Shown here: piece after piece, positions 49,730 through 62,280 of the stretch
How the letters are laid out: each line of letters starts with the position of its first letter
Numbering within the stretch: position 1 is the first letter of the stretch
Position numbers and translations under genes: made by a program
Assembly: GCA_038277395.1 (NCBI GenBank)
Contig: CM076190.1
Location: 126,696,197-126,760,196 of the forward strand
From: Dryocosmus kuriphilus
Taxonomy: Eukaryota > Arthropoda > Insecta > Hymenoptera > Cynipidae
DNA: 64,000 nt
Direction of reading: 5' to 3'
Notes under the pieces: generated by a model
Databases searched by the model: none
Seen by the model: only the letters and a program-made list of their open reading frames with translations
What the model was told of the DNA's origin: nothing

Positions 49730-52700
49730 ATGAAGCTCATAATCGCGACATTTGTGCTAATAATTCTCGTTTCTGGATTCACGAGTGCGAGAGAAATCAC
49801 GTAAGTTTTTTTTATAAATATGTTAATGAAAAAATTCTATACATTTTATTATGATAATCTTTAAATATATGGTTTATATCGAAGGGTTAACCACTGAAGA
49901 CCTCAGGTTTACAACTGATTCTGAAGTCTTTTGAAGCCTTTGATGTCTTTTTAAAGTCTTTTGAATTCTTTTGAAATTTTTTCACTTCTCTTGAAGTGTC
50001 TGCAAGTCTTCTGAAGTCCTTGAAGTCTGTTTAAGTCTTTTCAATTCTTTCAAATTATTTTGAAGTCTTTCAAAGTGTTTTGAATTCTTCACGAAATACT
50101 TGAAGGGATTTGAGAGTATTTCAAAGATTTTCAAGCGTTTCCGGGAATTTAAAGTAATTTCAAGAGCTTTCGAAGGACATTCGCGGATCTTAAGGGTTTT
50201 CAAAGGATTTTACAAGATTTAAAAAATTTTAAGTCATTTTAAAAGATTCCAAAGAATTTCAAGAAATTTCAGAAACTTCAAGACGTTTCAAATAATTGTA
50301 TGGTATTTCCAAAGATTCCAAGGGATTTAAAAATATTTAAAGGAATTTCGACAGATTTAAATGATTTCCTTCCAAATATTTCAAGAGATTTTAAGGGATT
50401 TACACTAATATCTAGAGAAGTTTGTGAATAAATTAAACTGTATTTCAAGGGAATTTCTAAGGATTACAAGAAATATTATGGAAATTTAAAATTTCTTTAA
50501 GAATTCTAAACATTTAAGTTATTTTAAAGGATTTCTACTTATTATAAAAATATGAGAGTATTAAAAAAATTTAAAAGGATTTGAAATATTTTATGTTATT
50601 TTAAAAGATTCGAAATAATTTCAAGAAATTGCAAAAATTTCAAGTGGTCTCAAAGAATTTTTTAGTATTTCCAAAGATTTCAAGGGATGTCATAGTTTCT
50701 CTCTGATGTCAGTATTTCAAGAAATTAGGCTCACACTGAATCTCCAAGGATTTCAAAGATTTCTACACGGAAAAAAATTTATAATTCAAACAAAGAAATC
50801 CTGAAAAATCAAATGAACGAAAGTAAAATATATTTGAAAAAAGTAATTTTTGATTTTGAAACAGCCAACTGTATCCCCGACCCATGGATTTTAATATCTT
50901 TAAATTAGCTTTCATGAATTTCAAATGTCTTACAAAATTGAAATGTCACGTGGAACTTTTTGGCTAGCAAGAAATACCGAGAAGTGATATATCGAATCCA
51001 AGTTGTTAAACAATAAAAAAATTTTTAAAAAAGTTCTGCTATTAATTACACTTATTTTTATTTCGATAAGATCTTTTTAAACCTTTATAATTTTAAGGTA
51101 AACTGGGAAATCAATTATAAATTTCAAATCTTTGTTAAAAGCATGCCTATTTAATTAAAGCTATGTTCAAACTTCCAACATTTTGATTTCAACTACATTA
51201 ACGATTTAAAAATCTAGTTCATTAATAATAATAGTCAAAAAAAGTTATAATGCAAATATCCCTATTTTAAATATTTTGACAATATCGTTGTTTTATTTCC
51301 AACTATATTTGTGGCCAAAACAAGGACAAATATTGTTAGTTCAGCTATAAATCTTTTTCCATGTAGGGAATTGAACAGTTTTTTAAAGATAATTTTAACG
51401 AATACGTTTAATTTAACTTATATTCAAGCGATTTAAAATGATTTCTATATATTTTAATAGATTTTTATGGTTTCCAATGTTTCAAGAGACTGGAAGGAAC
51501 TTCAATGAATTTCTAGAGAAGTTTAGGAAATAAATTAAATTTTATTTTCAGAGATTTTATAAATTTTATATTATTTTACAAGATTCCAAAGAGTTTCAAA
51601 AGATTCTAAAATATTTTTACGTATTTTAAGGAGTTTCGTAATATTTCGAATTATTTGCAGGGTTTTTAAAGTATTTCCGAGAATTTTAAGGGATTTCAAG
51701 GGATTTTAAGTGATTTCGAAGAATTTGGCAGTATTTTCAAAGATTTTAAGGGATTTTAATGTATTTCAAGGAATTTTACAAGATTTAAAGGATTTTATTG
51801 AATTTTCAAGGATTTTGAAGATTTGAAGGTATTTTAAATGATTTACACTGATTTCAAGAGATTTTACGATTTCCAAGTATTTGAAGGAAGTTTATGGGAT
51901 TGAAACAAATTTCTAGGGAATTCGGAAATAAATAAATTTTTTTTTACGGATTTCAACGATTTCAAGAGATATTAAGGAATTTTAACAATGTCAAAGGATT
52001 TTATAGATTTAAAGTTATTTCAAATGATATCAAAGAACTTCAAGAAATTTCAAAATATTTAAAGGATTTCAAAGAATTTTATAGTGTTTCCAAAGTTTTC
52101 AAGAAATTTTAATGTATTCCAAGTAATCTTGCAGAATTTAGAGGATTTTATTGAATCTCAAAGGATTTTAAATATTTAAAGGGATTTCAATAGATTTTGA
52201 TGATTTTGAAAGATTTCAAGGGATTTTAAGGTATATCAAGGAATTTCACAGGATTTAAAGAAAGTATTGACTCTCCAAAGATGTAAAAGATTTGAAGATA
52301 TTTCAGGGGATTTCAACGAATTTCTAGAGTTTCTAAATTATTTATACGGATTTTAAGGAATTTTTTAATATTTCAAATTACTTGAAGGGATTTTAAATTA
52401 TTTCAAGGGATTTTGTAGTATTTGCAAAGATTTCAAGTGATTTTAAGGTATTTCAAGAAGTCTTACGAGATTTAAAGGATTTCATTGAATCTCCAAGAAT
52501 TTCAAAAATTGCAAGGTATTTCAATAGATTTTTACCATTTCGAAAGATTTCAAGGGATTTATTGAATCTCTAATGATTTCAAAGATTTCAATAGATTTCA
52601 AGTGATTTCCACTTATTTCGATGGAATTTCACGATTTCAAGGGATTTGAGGTGATTTCAGTGAATTTCTAGTGAACTTCAGGGAATAACTTAAATTTTAT

Positions 52701-55700
52701 TTTTAAGGAATTTCTATGGATTTCAACAATTTCAAAAGATATGAAGAAACTGGAAAGAATTCAAAGAGTTTAAAAGATTTTAAGTTATATTAAAATATTT
52801 CAAAGAATTTGAAAAGATTTTAACAATTTGAAAGTATTTCAAAGAGTTTTGTAGTATTTTCAAATATTTCAAGGAATTTCAAAGAATTTCACAAGATTTA
52901 ATTAATTGTACGGCTTCTCCAGGTGTGTCAATGATTTTAAGAGATTTAAAAAATATCAAAGGATTTTAAAGAATTTCGAACATTTCTAAGGGATCTTAGG
53001 GGATTTTAAGAGATATCTATAGAAATTTGTGGAACAAATTAAAATTATTTTATTTCCAAGAGATTTCAGATGATAACTACATATTTTGAACTATTTCAGT
53101 GATATTAAAGATTTCAAAGAAATTCAAAGGGGGTTTGGTATCTAAAAAAAGATCTCACTTTTTCTACGTCAAGTGACATGTGAAACCTTTTTAAAGTCTC
53201 GAAATTTGTTTAAAAACATTTTGAAGTCTGTTGAAGTTTTTTGAATTCTTTGAAGTCTTTTGAAGTCTTTTGAAGTATTGAAGTCTGTTGTAGATAAAAA
53301 TTTCTAGTGGTTAACAAACCCCTCGATTTATATGTAACTATGTGTGCATGCTTTTTGTAAAATTTGTTTTACATTTTAATTTTGTTAATTTTAAAAGAAA
53401 CTGTGGGTATAATAAATAAATGTATTTTAGTCACGAGGACATTAAGGATGCAATGTTGAGTCTCGTGCACATGATGCGCGAAAATACGGAAAAATTGGAA
53501 AGGCACGAGGCACGCGAGCGACAATTGGGTGAGCAGTTGAAGAAATCAGTGGCACTTTTAACGAAAAAAATAACCACTGTCGAGGGATTCAAGCCACATT
53601 TGATGAAATTGGACGAGCGAGTCGCTGGAATCGAACAACTTATTGCACAGGTACTTTATTACCACTTACCGATAGTGTCACTCTCGTTTGATACAAATCG
53701 GTCGAAAATTAATCTGACTCAGTCCAAATCAATCTTAAAGTCGGATCAAAAATTTGTTTCGATTTCATCCAAATTCGAAGTTCGGATTGACTCTCATTGA
53801 GTCGGATTACTCTTCTACCGATTTGAATTGCACGAGATTAAAAACTTTTTCGGATTATTTGGGAATGAATTCCTATCCGAAACTTTCGCCGGGGATTTTT
53901 ATTGTGTGCGTGTGTAGGTGTTTGTAACGTTGTGCTTGCATGTGTGTATGGGGTCAGATTTTATTTGCTTTATTATAAATTCAGCGGGATTCAACTATAT
54001 TCAAGGGAATGTGATAGGATTCAGAGGAATTTAACGGGATTCAAGGGAATTCAAGGTATATCCATGAGATTCAAGGGTATTTAATAAAAATTATTTGGAT
54101 TCAATGAATTTCAAGAAAATCCAATGGAATTTAAGGAAATTCAATAGAATTTACAGAACTTTATTGAAATTCAATTGAATTATTTAAATTTAAAGAAATT
54201 AAAGAGATTTCAAAGGAAAATTCAATGGAAATCCATATGCAAAGGAATTCAAGAAAATCTGAAGGTATTTAGTGGAATTCGAGAGAATTATGGGTAAGTC
54301 ATCGGAATTTAAGGGTATTCAATAGAATTCTTGGACAAGCAATACCTTTGAAGGAATTCAATGAAATTCAGTTCAATGGAATTCAATAGGATATTAAGGA
54401 ATTAGTTCAAGGAAATTTAATGAATTTCAATGGATTTTAATGAATTCAATGGGATACAAGAGCATTTGATAGAATTTAAATTCAGAGCAGTTATAGGAAA
54501 TACAAAGGAATAAATTGAATTCATTGGGATTCAATGTATTTAAAGGAATTGGACGAGATTCAAGCAAAATCAGTGTAATTATAGGGAGTTCAAAAGTAAT
54601 TCAATTCAATTTAAAGCAATTTAATTTCAGTGAAATAGAATTTAATGGGATTCAGTTGGATCAATAGAATTTAAAGAAATTCTATGGAGATCTATGGGAA
54701 GTTCAAAGGAATTCGAAGGAAATCCATGGGAATTAAGGGAATTTAATTAAATTGATTTAGTTAATTAATTTCAGATGTTGAATTTAATTAGATTGCTAGT
54801 CGAAATAATTTTTTAGAGAAATGAGAAAAAATCTACCTCGGCCCGGATTTGAACTGGGAACGCCACTATTCACGCGTGGAGCGTTTTCCAATTACGCCAC
54901 CGAGGCCTCAGTATATCGTTTCTCGTTTCTCTTATTCAATAGGATGACGCGGGTTTGCACCTATACCTGTGAAGTTTTTCAATTTGAATGAATTAAACCA
55001 GAATATTTCACGAATCTGGATATATTTTTTAATGTTAAGTTATTATAGACCAGTATAATTAATTAATTAATTGCGGATGTTAAATTTAATTCATTCAAAT
55101 TGAAAAACTTCACAGGTATAGGTGCAAACCCGCGTCATCCGGTGAATAACACAAACGAGAACCGATCTACTGAGGCCTTGGTGGCGTAATTGGAAAACGC
55201 TCCACTCGTGAATAGTGGCGTTCCCGGTTCACATCCGGGCCGAGGTAGATTTTTTCTCGTTTCTCTAAAAAATTATTTAGACCAGCAGTCGATTTAAATT
55301 TATCATCTGAAATTAATTAATTAATTATACTGGTCGATAATAACTTAACATTAAAAAAATAAATTGATTTAGATTCAATGAAATTCAAGGGAATTCTGGA
55401 GAACTCAGTGGGATTAAATGGGATTCAAGAGCATTTAATAGACTTTGAGCGAATTCAGAGCAATTATAGGAAATACAAAGGAATAAATGGAATTCAATGG
55501 GGTTCAAATGTATTCAAAGGGATTGGGAGAGAAAATTTAGAGCAATTAAAAATCACATTACAACTAAATAATTATCCACTTCCGCTGATAGAAAATATCA
55601 TAAAAGAACGAATCAATGAAATTTACAACACATCTAGAATTGGAAAAAAGAAAAATAATTATAATGAAAGTTATAACAAAAATAATTTAATAGTTAGCCT

Positions 55701-58700
55701 ACCACAAATAGACGGCCTTTCTGAAAGATTACATCGATCCTTAAAAAAGTTTAATATAAATGTTTATTTCAAAAATAACTGTAACTGTAAAGGCTGTAAC
55801 AAAATCTACATTGGTGAAACAGGAAGGAGATTAAAAACAAGAATATATGAACACAAAAGGGACTGTGAAATTGGAAATCTTAATACAGGATTGTCTCAAC
55901 ACTCATGGGAATTTAATCATCATTTCGATTTTAATAATGTTAAAATTATAGCGAGAGAAAATAATATGTTTAAAAGAAGGATTTTAGAATCAATATATAT
56001 ATATATATATATATATAAAAAAAATACAATAAAAACTCAATAAATTTAAACGCTTAAATTAAAAATATTAACCAAATTTACCAATGTATCCTGCATTAAA
56101 GGTTCCAATTTCAAAACGAAAAAGAAATTTCCTTCTAAGGTTTGGCGCGACTTTTCATCAGGAATTTAAATTAATATAATCATACTTATGTTAGTATCCC
56201 TACTCTTCTAGAATCCTGTACATCTACAATTAGTTTCTCTTGTTCTGTCCGTCAGTAACTATCACGTCAAAAAAGTGACTAAAATTGGAGTTCCTTGATT
56301 TGGAACTCAAATAGTGTTCTAAACTGTGTACACTGATAAATTGGCTCATGATTATATGGATTTTAAACTACAATTTACAATGATTCTACTAAAATTGAAG
56401 TTCCCCGATTTGGGCTCCAATACGAGGCGCGTCCAGAAAGTAAGTGTACTGGTACTCTCACAGCTGTAGGGAATACTTTTTCGACATGTTGGTAACACTG
56501 CCGCGTAGCCTGACCCCTCCCCTTCAAAACGAGGCCAATCCGAGGTTAGTGTGTTGAAAACTCTTGACGCAGTAGCATTTCGCGAAAAATTTCGATCGTA
56601 TCTCCCGCCAAGTGCGAAATTCGCGCCGTCATTCGCTACCTCGTTGTGAAAGGAAAAGCTCTAGTTGAGATTTATAATAAGGTGAAAACTGTTTACGGTA
56701 ATGGAGCTATGAATCGTACGAGTGTGTACAAGTGGTGTCGCGAATTTAGAAATGGCCGTACTACCGTGCATGACGATCACAGGAGCGGAAGACCTTCAAT
56801 TGTGACTGACGAACTCGTGGAAAAAATCGAGATTGCGGTCCGTGACGATCGCAGATTGACCTTAGATGATCTTTCTGCGATGTTTCCGCAAATCTCCAGA
56901 TCCCGGTTACACGAAACAATCACAGAAACTCTCGGATATCGGAAATTGTCTGCGAGGTGGGTCCCAAAACAGCTGACAATGCCAAACCTCACACGGCCAA
57001 CGCCACGAAGCAACTCCTGGACTCTTTTGGATGGGACGTTTTGAACCACGCCCCGTATTCCCCTGACCTGGCCCCTTCAGATTTCCATCTCTTCACATCC
57101 CTGAAGGTGCACATGGGTGGAAAAAAGTTTTAAACGGACGAGGAGGTGAAGGGGGAGGTAGAGAAGTGGGCGAAAGAGCTGGCGGGAGACTTCTTCGAGG
57201 CAGACATAAAAAAATTTATCCCGCGGCTCACCACTTGCATCGAGAGGGATGGTGGCTATGTCGAAAAATAACTTATATATGTACAAGTGTAACCAACTAT
57301 GTTTTTGTTTGAATAAATTTTTTTTTGAAGCCTACATAAATTGAGTACACTTACTTTCTGGACGTGCCTCGTACTTATTTTAATGTTATACACTGAAAAA
57401 TTGACTTATAAATATATGGATTATGTTTTACTACGGCTCTAACAAAGGCAAATTTTCATCTAATATTTATTTATAGAAAATATTACAATGTTCACGATAC
57501 TATTTTCAATATTGTTAAAAAATTTGTGTAGATTCTTGAAAAAGACCCGCAATTATGGTCGAAACGTCGAAGTATGAAAGACATAGTAAATGACTTCTGC
57601 ATTTAAATTTAAATTTGTTTTATTCTTAACCAGAACGTAAAACTGAAATAATATTCGTCAATCAACCATCAATCAACTATGAATTGGAAGAGATTCATAG
57701 AAAATCAATGTAATTATAGGGAGTTCAAAAGGAATTCAGTCGAATTTAAAGCATTTTAATTTCAATTAAATAGGATTTAAGGGAATTCAGTTGGATTCAA
57801 TAGAATTTAAAGAAATTCTATGGAGATCCGTGACAAATTCAAAGGAATTCAAAGGAAATCCATGGGAATTAAGGGAATTTAATCAAATAGACCTAGATTC
57901 AATGAAATTCAAGGGAATTCAACGGAATTTAAAAGAATTCAATAGGATACAAACGAATGGAAGGTAATTTAACGTAATCAAAGCGAATTTCCTGCGATTC
58001 AAGGGCATTTAATGAAATCGATTGTAATTTAATGAAATTCAAGGGAATCTTTTGAAAGCCGAGTGTATTCAATAGAATTTGTTATAGAAATATTCAATAA
58101 AAATGAGTTGAATTAATTGGGATTGACGGGAATTTAAAGGAATTTCTATGATATTCAATGGGAGTTAAAGATATTCAAAGGAAGTCAATCAAATTCACAG
58201 GAATTTATGTGGCGTTCGATGTTATTCAAATAAATTCAATTGGATGTAAAGGAATTCAAGGAAATTCGTACGAATTTAGGGGACTTCTAGGGAATTCAAT
58301 GGAATGTAAGAGAATTCAGTTAAATTCAAAGTTGTTCCATAGAATTCAAAGGAAGTCAATAAAATTCAGTTGAATTAGATGAAATTCAATGGAATTTAAG
58401 GATATTTCAATGGACTTTAAAGGAATTCAATAAAATTCAAGTAAATTCAATGAAATTAAAGATAATTCAATGGAATTCCAAGAAATTCGGCGAAATTCAA
58501 AGGAATTTATGGGCATACCGTATAATTCAAAACAATTAAGGATATCCAACTGAACTAAATGGACTTCAACTGAATTTGGCTAAAAATTTTGTAATAATTA
58601 GTGACTTTATGCGGGATTTTTTGTTTGTATGCATGTATGGGGTGGGGGTTAAGATTTTTATTTTTTGTGTTAGCGTGGGTGTTTTTTTTTTTTATAAAAC

Positions 58701-61700
58701 AGTAAAAATATACTTTGTAATTGAAGAGGGACGAGAGAGAGAGGATACAGATGCAAAAAACGGCGGACACACTCGAAGATTTGGAAAATCGTCTGGACGG
58801 TTGGCTGACTTCCATCGAAAATAAAGTCACAGAAGTCAATGGCCATTCAGAGTCCAAGTCATCCTCGGAAATTCTGGCGAAGCTGAACGAAACACAGGCG
58901 CTGATTGAAAGACAAGTTGCTAATTTCGAGTCGAGTGTAAAAGACATGAGTCATAGGATGAGAGACGACGCTAATGTTCACAGGGACAAAATACAGAATG
59001 TTTTCTCTGAAGTAATTAATTTATGTATTTTCAATTATAGCAACGTTTTCAAAAATTAAGGAAATTTTAATTAGATGTCGTTTTCATTTTGAAGGTTTTG
59101 AATTTTTAAGCGTTTTCATCTCAAGGAAATTAAGATTGTTGAAAAATTCTTTTTTTATTTAAGTATTTCATAGAGCCCCCCCCCCCCCCCGCCCTGTACA
59201 AAATTTGGGGGATTCAAAAAATCTCCTGTTGGGCTTAAATTGTAGCTATACATGTGTACTTTCATTTGAACCGTGGCCTTTTAGAAAATCCAATATGGCG
59301 AACTCAACATGGCGGCTGAAGTTGATGAAAATCTCATCGGAAAATATTTAAACGTCTATAAAATATTTAAAATTCATTCGATTTTCAGGAAATTCAATAT
59401 CTGGAGGTTTTTTGATTCGCTGATTACGAATCTGAAGTCTTAAAATCCAAGATGGAGGATTTAATATGGCGGCTATAAAATGCAAAAAGTATTTTGATTT
59501 GCATGTCACTTGACACCTGGGGGTTTTCTGGGTCGCTGATTTCAGTTTTAAAATTTAAATTCAAAAATTCAAAATGGCGGGTCCCAAATGCCGTCTATAA
59601 AATGCAAAAAGTTTTTTGATTTGCATGATACTTGACATTTTGGGGTTTTCTGGGTCGCTGATTTCAGTTTTAAAATTTAAATTCAAAAATTCAAAATGGC
59701 GGGTTCAAAATGGCGGCTGTAAAATGCAAAAAGTTTTTTGATTTGCATGACACTTGACGGTTTTCTGAGTCGCTGATTTTAGTTTTAAAATTTAAATTAG
59801 AAAATTCAAAATGGCGGGTTCAAAATGGCGGCTATAAAATGCTAAAAGTTTTTTGATTTGCATGACACTTGATGCTTGGGGGTTTTCTGGGTCGCTGATT
59901 TCAGTTTTAAAATTTAAATTCAAAATTTCAAAATGGCGGGTTCAAAATGGCGTCTGTAAAATGCAAAAAGTTTTTTGATTTGCATGACACTTGACGGTTT
60001 TCTGAGTCGCTGATTTTAGTTTTAAAATTTAAATTAGAAAATTCAAAATGGCGGGTTCAAAATGGCGGCTATAAAATGCTAAAAGTTTTTTGATTTGCAT
60101 GACACTTGATACTTGGGGGTTTTCTGGGTCGCTGATTTCAGTTTTAAAATTTAAATTCAAAATTTCAAAATGGCGGGTTCAAAATGGCGGCTATAAAATG
60201 CAAAAAGTTTTTTGATTTGCATGACACTTGACATTTGGGGGTTTTCTGGGTAGCTGATTTCAGTTTTAAAATGTAAATGCAAAAATTCAAAATGGCGGGT
60301 TCAAAATGGCGTCTATAAAATGCAAAAAGTTTTTTGATTTGTATGATACTTGACATTTTGGGGTTTTATGGGTCGCTGATTTCAGTTTTAAAATTTAAAT
60401 TCAAAAATTCAAAATGGCGGGTTCAAAATGGCGGCTATAAAATGCAAAAAGTTTTTTGATTTGCATGACACTTGACACTTAGGGGTTTTCTGGGTCGCTG
60501 ATTTCAGTTTTAAAATTTAAATTTAAAAATTCAAAATGGCGGCTATAAAATGCAAAAAGTTTTTTGATTTGCATGACACTTGGCATTTGGGGGTTTTCTG
60601 GGTCGCTGATTTCAGTTTTAAAATTTAAATTCAAAAATTCAAAATGGCGGGTTCAAAATGGCGGCTATAAAATGCAAAAAAAAAATTTATTTGAATGACA
60701 CTTGACACTTGGGGGTTTTCTGGGTCGCTGATTTCAGTTTTTAAATTTAAATTCAAAAATTCAAAATGGCGGGTTCAAAATGGCGGTTATAAAATGCAAA
60801 AAGTTATTTGATTTGCATAAGACCTGACACTTGGGTGTTTTCTGGGTCACTGATTTCGAATCCGCAATTCAAGTTTTAAAATTTAAAATGGCCGGTTCAT
60901 AATAGTAGATCGTAAATGCAAAAAGTTATTTGATTTTCATTTTCAAAAATTATTTACACATTGCATTTACGTTATTTCTGCATTTTTTCCTACCATTTTT
61001 CGACTCGCGGAACGATGTGAATAGTGTGGTATCAAAAAGCACAATGATCTATTTAATTTTACAGAAACTTCATCTGTTATGATGCTAAAAGAGTTAAAAC
61101 GACATTTGAAGGTCATCTGATATAACTCAGATATTCCTTTGTTGTTTATATTTTTATTCCTTCGTTAGCTGTACTGTGAGTGGTTTCGTCCGTCTGGATT
61201 GTTACGAGTCGCGCGCTCCAAGTTTTGCATTCGCAGTTTCTTATTTATTCACTTTTTTGAAAAAAGGTTTTCACAGAAAACTTTCTCATAGCCCTCTAAA
61301 CAACTTCTCCGCAGGAAGTTTTTATTTGCTCAAACTTCGCTCGATAAACGAAGCGATCGAAGATTATGAGGAATTAAATTCGCAGTGGCCTAGGGAACAA
61401 TTTTTTATTTTGTTATAAATAATCATATGAACTTTTCACTCATATCATCATTCTAAGGATAATTTAGAGAGTATTGTCTCCAAATTTCATCAAAAAATCT
61501 TAAAAACTGTATCACTTTTCTCGTTTCCGATCTACCATTTTGAACCGGACATTTAAAATTTTTAAATTTGAATTACGGATTCGAAATTAGTGACCCAGAA
61601 AACACCCAAGTGTCAAGTCTTATGCAAATCAAATAACTTTGCATTTATAGCCGCCATTTTGAACCCGCCATTTTGAATTTTTGAATTTAAATTTTAGAAC

Positions 61701-62236
61701 TGAAATCAGCGACCCAGTAAACGCCCAAGTGTTAAGTGTCATGCAAATCAAAGAACTTTTTGCATTTTATAGCCGCCATATTAAATCCTCCATCTTGGAT
61801 TTTAAATATTTTATAGACGTTTAAATATTTTACGATGAGATTTTTATCAACTTCAGCCCCCAATGGGCACAAAAATGCAGGACGTCTTTACGTAACGACA
61901 TCTTTACGACGTCGCGAAGACGTCCTATGTCCGTGTCGTAAAGATATCTTTAAGACATCTTTAAGACATTTTAATGTCGCAAAGATGTCTTTACGTCATC
62001 TTTACGACACGGACATAGGACGTCTTCGCGACGTCGTAAAGGTGTCGTAAAGACGTCCTTCATTTTTGTGCCCACTGGGCCGCCATGTTCAGTCCGCCAT
62101 ATTGGATTTTCTAAAAGGCCACGGTTCAAATGAAAGTACACATGTATAGCTACAATTTAAGCCCAACAGGAGATTTTTTGAATCCCCTAAATTTTGGACA
62201 GGGGGGGTGGCCGGTTTGACAAAGAATGCCCCATAA

Positions 62237-62280
<44 letters not shown>

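Larger units (their letters stand above)
54780..55340. repeat. Inverted pair of elements each carrying a tRNA-like sequence
   Basis: The left arm (54780-55000) and the right arm (55070-55335) are reverse complements of each other with moderate divergence. They share aaaaacttcacaggtatagg, gtgcaaacccgcgtcatcc, the tRNA-like part and gattttttctc(g/a)tttctc. TTAATTAATTAATT runs border them. The element is either a MITE or SINE that includes a tRNA, inserted twice head to head, or a palindromic duplication. Confidence 0.75.
55530..57640 (+). mobile_element. Penelope-like element remnant, split by a mariner
   Basis: The endonuclease part lies at 55530-56043. It is followed by 3-prime sequence (56044-56422), the inserted mariner (56423-57371) and the rest of the 3-prime sequence (57372-57640). 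The latter ends with ggtcgaaacgtcgaagtatg, a signature at the ends of Penelope-like elements. The 3-prime part contains a duplication of about 130 bases (56278-56396 and 56397-57480 without the mariner). Confidence 0.7.
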
